64,000 nt of DNA, taken from positions 73,910 through 137,909 of the forward strand of contig CAKULK010000006.1 of NCBI GenBank assembly GCA_934667275.1, written 5' to 3'. A model generated the notes under the pieces. That model worked only from the letters and a program-made list of their open reading frames with translations, searched no databases and was not told the DNA's origin. A program made the position numbers and the translations under genes. The stretch comes from an uncultured Bacteroidales bacterium. Its GTDB lineage: Bacteria > Bacteroidota > Bacteroidia > Bacteroidales > Paludibacteraceae. Positions 62,036 through 64,000 of this stretch are shown one piece after another; position 1 is the stretch's first letter; each line of letters begins with the position of its first letter.

Positions 62036-62446
62036 CCTACGCCCCCACACGCAAATAAACGAGCCACCTCTTATCAAGTATGTGCAAAATTTGCACGTAC
62101 TGCAGAGAAAAATGGAAATGGCTTCACTATCAAATCCAACTTACCTGACGAGAGAAACATCTCTACTATGATGTATGTCTGGTATAAGAAAAAAAGCATT
62201 ACCGTATATCAGCTGTCGAAACAGGAACTGCCTGTTTTTGCCAAATTGTTGGAGATGCATCGGTTCCCTCTTGAGGCGAAGGCACCGACACTTCCCACAC
62301 TCTTCCATCGACGACCTCAAATACTTGGTCAGTTTACAACAGCAAATGTAAACCCGCCGTTTATTGCCCAATACGGAGGCGGGACTGTTAGAGACACCGA
62401 AAAACCGGCTCTGCTATTCGGGTTTCCGATAGCAGAGCCGGTGTGA
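62036..62446 (+). other. Open reading remnant without a proper start
   Basis: An open frame from 62036 to the stop at 62446 gives a protein-like stretch (EKNGNGFTIKSNLPDERN, then MMYVWYKKKSITVYQLSKQE) but its first ATG is at 62168 and its end runs through the terminator hairpin at 62404-62442. It looks like the decayed remains of a gene. Family not recognised. Otherwise this 470-bp gap holds only the terminator. Confidence 0.35.
62399..62442 (-). terminator. Intrinsic terminator of the 62495-63829 gene
   Basis: ACCGGCTCTGCTAT (62404-62417) pairs with ATAGCAGAGCCGGT (62429-62442), a 14-bp perfect stem. On the minus strand it is followed by TTTTTC. Confidence 0.9.
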
Positions 62447-62494
62447 AGGTAAGTCAGGAAACGTAAAAACTACCTTAAATTTTGTAGCGTTGGA

Positions 62495-63829
62495 TTATTG
62501 CGGTATTTGTGCGCCGCAGTTGGGAACTGCGCCGAAGAGGTCCAATGCTTTTTGCCACGGATAACGGTTGGCAAACATCGTAACAGACGACTGCATCGTA
62601 CCCACCATATTCATACCCATCGCTTGGCGGAAAGTGTTGGCTGGCGAGTTGGGATTGTAGTCCGTCTTCTCTTTGTACGAGACATTCAGGAACCCGTTGA
62701 GGTACGCCTCGTCAATCTTTCCTTTGAACAGACTCGGGTCTTTCAGCGACTTGTTTCTACGGCAATCAATTGCCTCCACATCGTCGAAGTCGTCGGCTTT
62801 CACGCGCAGCAACATACCACCGCCCGGCAGACTCAAATCGGTTACGCGGTTGAGGAAGAAGATATTGTCGTCGCATTTGTCCACACGCTTTGCCTCGCGG
62901 TTTTTGTCGCTGTCGATATGTGTACGGTCGATAGCCGAGAATACTGCACAGCCGAAAATGTTACGTTGGATAGTGCAGCAAGTACCGGGTTGCAGACGGA
63001 AACCATAGCCCATCGAGGCAAGGTCTTTCAGACGCGACCATGCAAAAAGCACCGTATTGTCGCAGAAATTCACCTGCGTCATGTTTTGCGGGTCGGCACC
63101 GCGCACGTCCATAGTAGCCATGCGCACATTCACAAAGATACAGTTTTGTACCGTGATGGCACCTTTTAGCAAACCGTTGATGGCATAGTTGGGCGCGTTG
63201 ATAAAGGCGCAGTTGCGCACTACCACATCCAACGTATTCACGATACCGCGGTCGCCGTTCAGGTATATCATATAGGACTCTTTGGTGAACACTTTTTCTG
63301 CCAAGTCCGGACCACCGATACCCTCTGTACCAATGGGGTTCATCATCGGCGTTTCCACGCCTTCGGGCTGCCCCTCACGACGCGCGTTGTAGGAAATAGT
63401 GTTGCCGCGGTCGAAAATCAGACCGTCTATCACCACTTGTTTGCCGGGGGATACAATGCTGGTAATCTGCATGGTACCTTTCCCTTGCGCCGAACCGTTG
63501 GACTCTGCCGAGGGTTGTATCAGCGTCTTGTATTTCAGCACATCGCGTTCCGTGAAATCGCCATTATAACCGCCCTTGATAGTTACCGGTTTGCGAATAT
63601 CAATCGTCCCGCTATTCAGCATACCGAAATAGTTTCCTTCTGCCACCAGGATGGTAGCACCGTCGTCGGCAACATCCAATGCCTTTTGCAAGTTCTTGAA
63701 TGGTGCTGTCTTCGAACCGTCGTTCTTGTTACTTCCGTTTTCACGGCTCACATGGTAAATGGATTGTGCCCCTGCGGACAAACAGCCTGCCATCAAAAGG
63801 GCAAGCGTCATAACAATTGTCTTTTTCAT
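62495..63829 (-). CDS. Secreted right-handed beta-helix protein
   Basis: 444 residues from the ATG of MKKTIVMTLALLMAG; the upstream ATG adds nine unlikely residues. Signal peptide cleaved near SAGAQ. It starts IYHVSRENGSNKNDGSKTAP FKNLQKAL-like, the DUF1565/pectate-lyase-type opening seen in exported beta-helix proteins, with coils around GTIDIRKPVTIKGGYNG, VVIDGLIFDRGN and VVVRNCAFINAPNYAINGL. No clear catalytic Arg/Asp set was identified, so it may bind or cleave a polysaccharide. Single gene with own promoter and terminator. Confidence 0.8.
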   Translation of the reverse strand: MKKTIVMTLALLMAGCLSAGAQSIYHVSRENGSNKNDGSKTAPFKNLQKALDVADDGATILVAEGNYFGMLNSGTIDIRKPVTIKGGYNGDFTERDVLKYKTLIQPSAESNGSAQGKGTMQITSIVSPGKQVVIDGLIFDRGNTISYNARREGQPEGVETPMMNPIGTEGIGGPDLAEKVFTKESYMIYLNGDRGIVNTLDVVVRNCAFINAPNYAINGLLKGAITVQNCIFVNVRMATMDVRGADPQNMTQVNFCDNTVLFAWSRLKDLASMGYGFRLQPGTCCTIQRNIFGCAVFSAIDRTHIDSDKNREAKRVDKCDDNIFFLNRVTDLSLPGGGMLLRVKADDFDDVEAIDCRRNKSLKDPSLFKGKIDEAYLNGFLNVSYKEKTDYNPNSPANTFRQAMGMNMVGTMQSSVTMFANRYPWQKALDLFGAVPNCGAQIPQ

Positions 63830-63869
63830 TTTGATTAGGGTTATTTGGTTAAACAATTCATAAACTGCG

Positions 63870-63901
63870 CAAAGGTAGTAATAAAATTTAACGTCCGCAA
63901 A
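63870..63901 (-). promoter_or_regulatory. Promoter of the 62495-63829 gene
   Basis: Minus-strand TACCTTTG (63877-63870) with TTTG (63901-63898) 20 bp upstream. A second -7-like element, TAACTTTG (63953-63946), lies about 75 bp further out and could be a tandem promoter. Nothing else is recognised to the window end. Confidence 0.8.
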
Positions 63902-64000
63902 TCTGTTGCGTATTTTTTTATTCGCGTAGATTCAACAAGCAAGTGCAAAGTTAGTGAAAATATTTGAAAAAGCAATCAAGAGGTGTCATGAAATTCAATT

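Overview
The window is a stretch of a Bacteroidetes chromosome, most likely order Bacteroidales. The evidence is a SusC/SusD glycan locus, many lipoproteins, TAnnTTTG (-7) promoters with an upstream TTTG/TTG box, a TonB receptor under a TPP riboswitch, and type IX secretion traits (a PorW/SprE-like TPR lipoprotein and a gliding-motility-type C-terminal domain). No rRNA, IS element, prophage or CRISPR array was seen.

Layout. 1-12 kb holds housekeeping genes: acpP-fabF-asd (asd runs off the left edge), a TPR lipoprotein operon ending in mutL and a metallophosphoesterase, a thiamine-type TonB receptor with its riboswitch, an outer-membrane barrel, tRNA-Glu and rpsT. 12.3-12.8 kb is a small heat-shock protein. 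12.9-37.2 kb is one minus-strand block, probably a single very large polysaccharide utilization locus for beta-1,3(/1,6)-glucan. It reads SusC, SusD, surface glycan-binding lipoprotein, GH16, GH128-like, GH16, GH16, GPH-family symporter, a large GH149/GH161-like phosphorylase, GH30, GH3 and three secreted proteins with a shared C-terminal tail. The inferred pathway is: surface binding and endo-cleavage, SusCD import, periplasmic trimming by GH30/GH3, inner-membrane import of oligosaccharides, then cytoplasmic phosphorolysis.

37.4-54 kb contains AlkD-like and MmcQ/YjbR proteins, a DUF4097-like protein, Mrp, a MATE pump, a protein with a type IX sorting domain, a DUF4294-like protein, a sirtuin, TsaB, PorW/SprE, an unassigned structured RNA, a frameshifted phosphoethanolamine transferase, a lone 5'-nucleotidase C-terminal domain, two dipeptidases and tmRNA. 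54.5-64 kb has a second MATE pump, a TonB receptor paired with a beta-helix lipoprotein, a four-helix-bundle gene bracketed by nonamer repeats, a tiny promoter-bearing gene and another beta-helix protein.

The most unusual signal is repetitive DNA. Degenerate tandem repeats with strict 11-bp period fill many intergenic gaps, including 24 units in register at 59007-59270. Degenerate 7-bp repeats sit inside glycoside hydrolase genes, in two cases supplying signal-peptide codons. 9-bp repeats surround the four-helix-bundle gene. No gene in the window obviously explains them.
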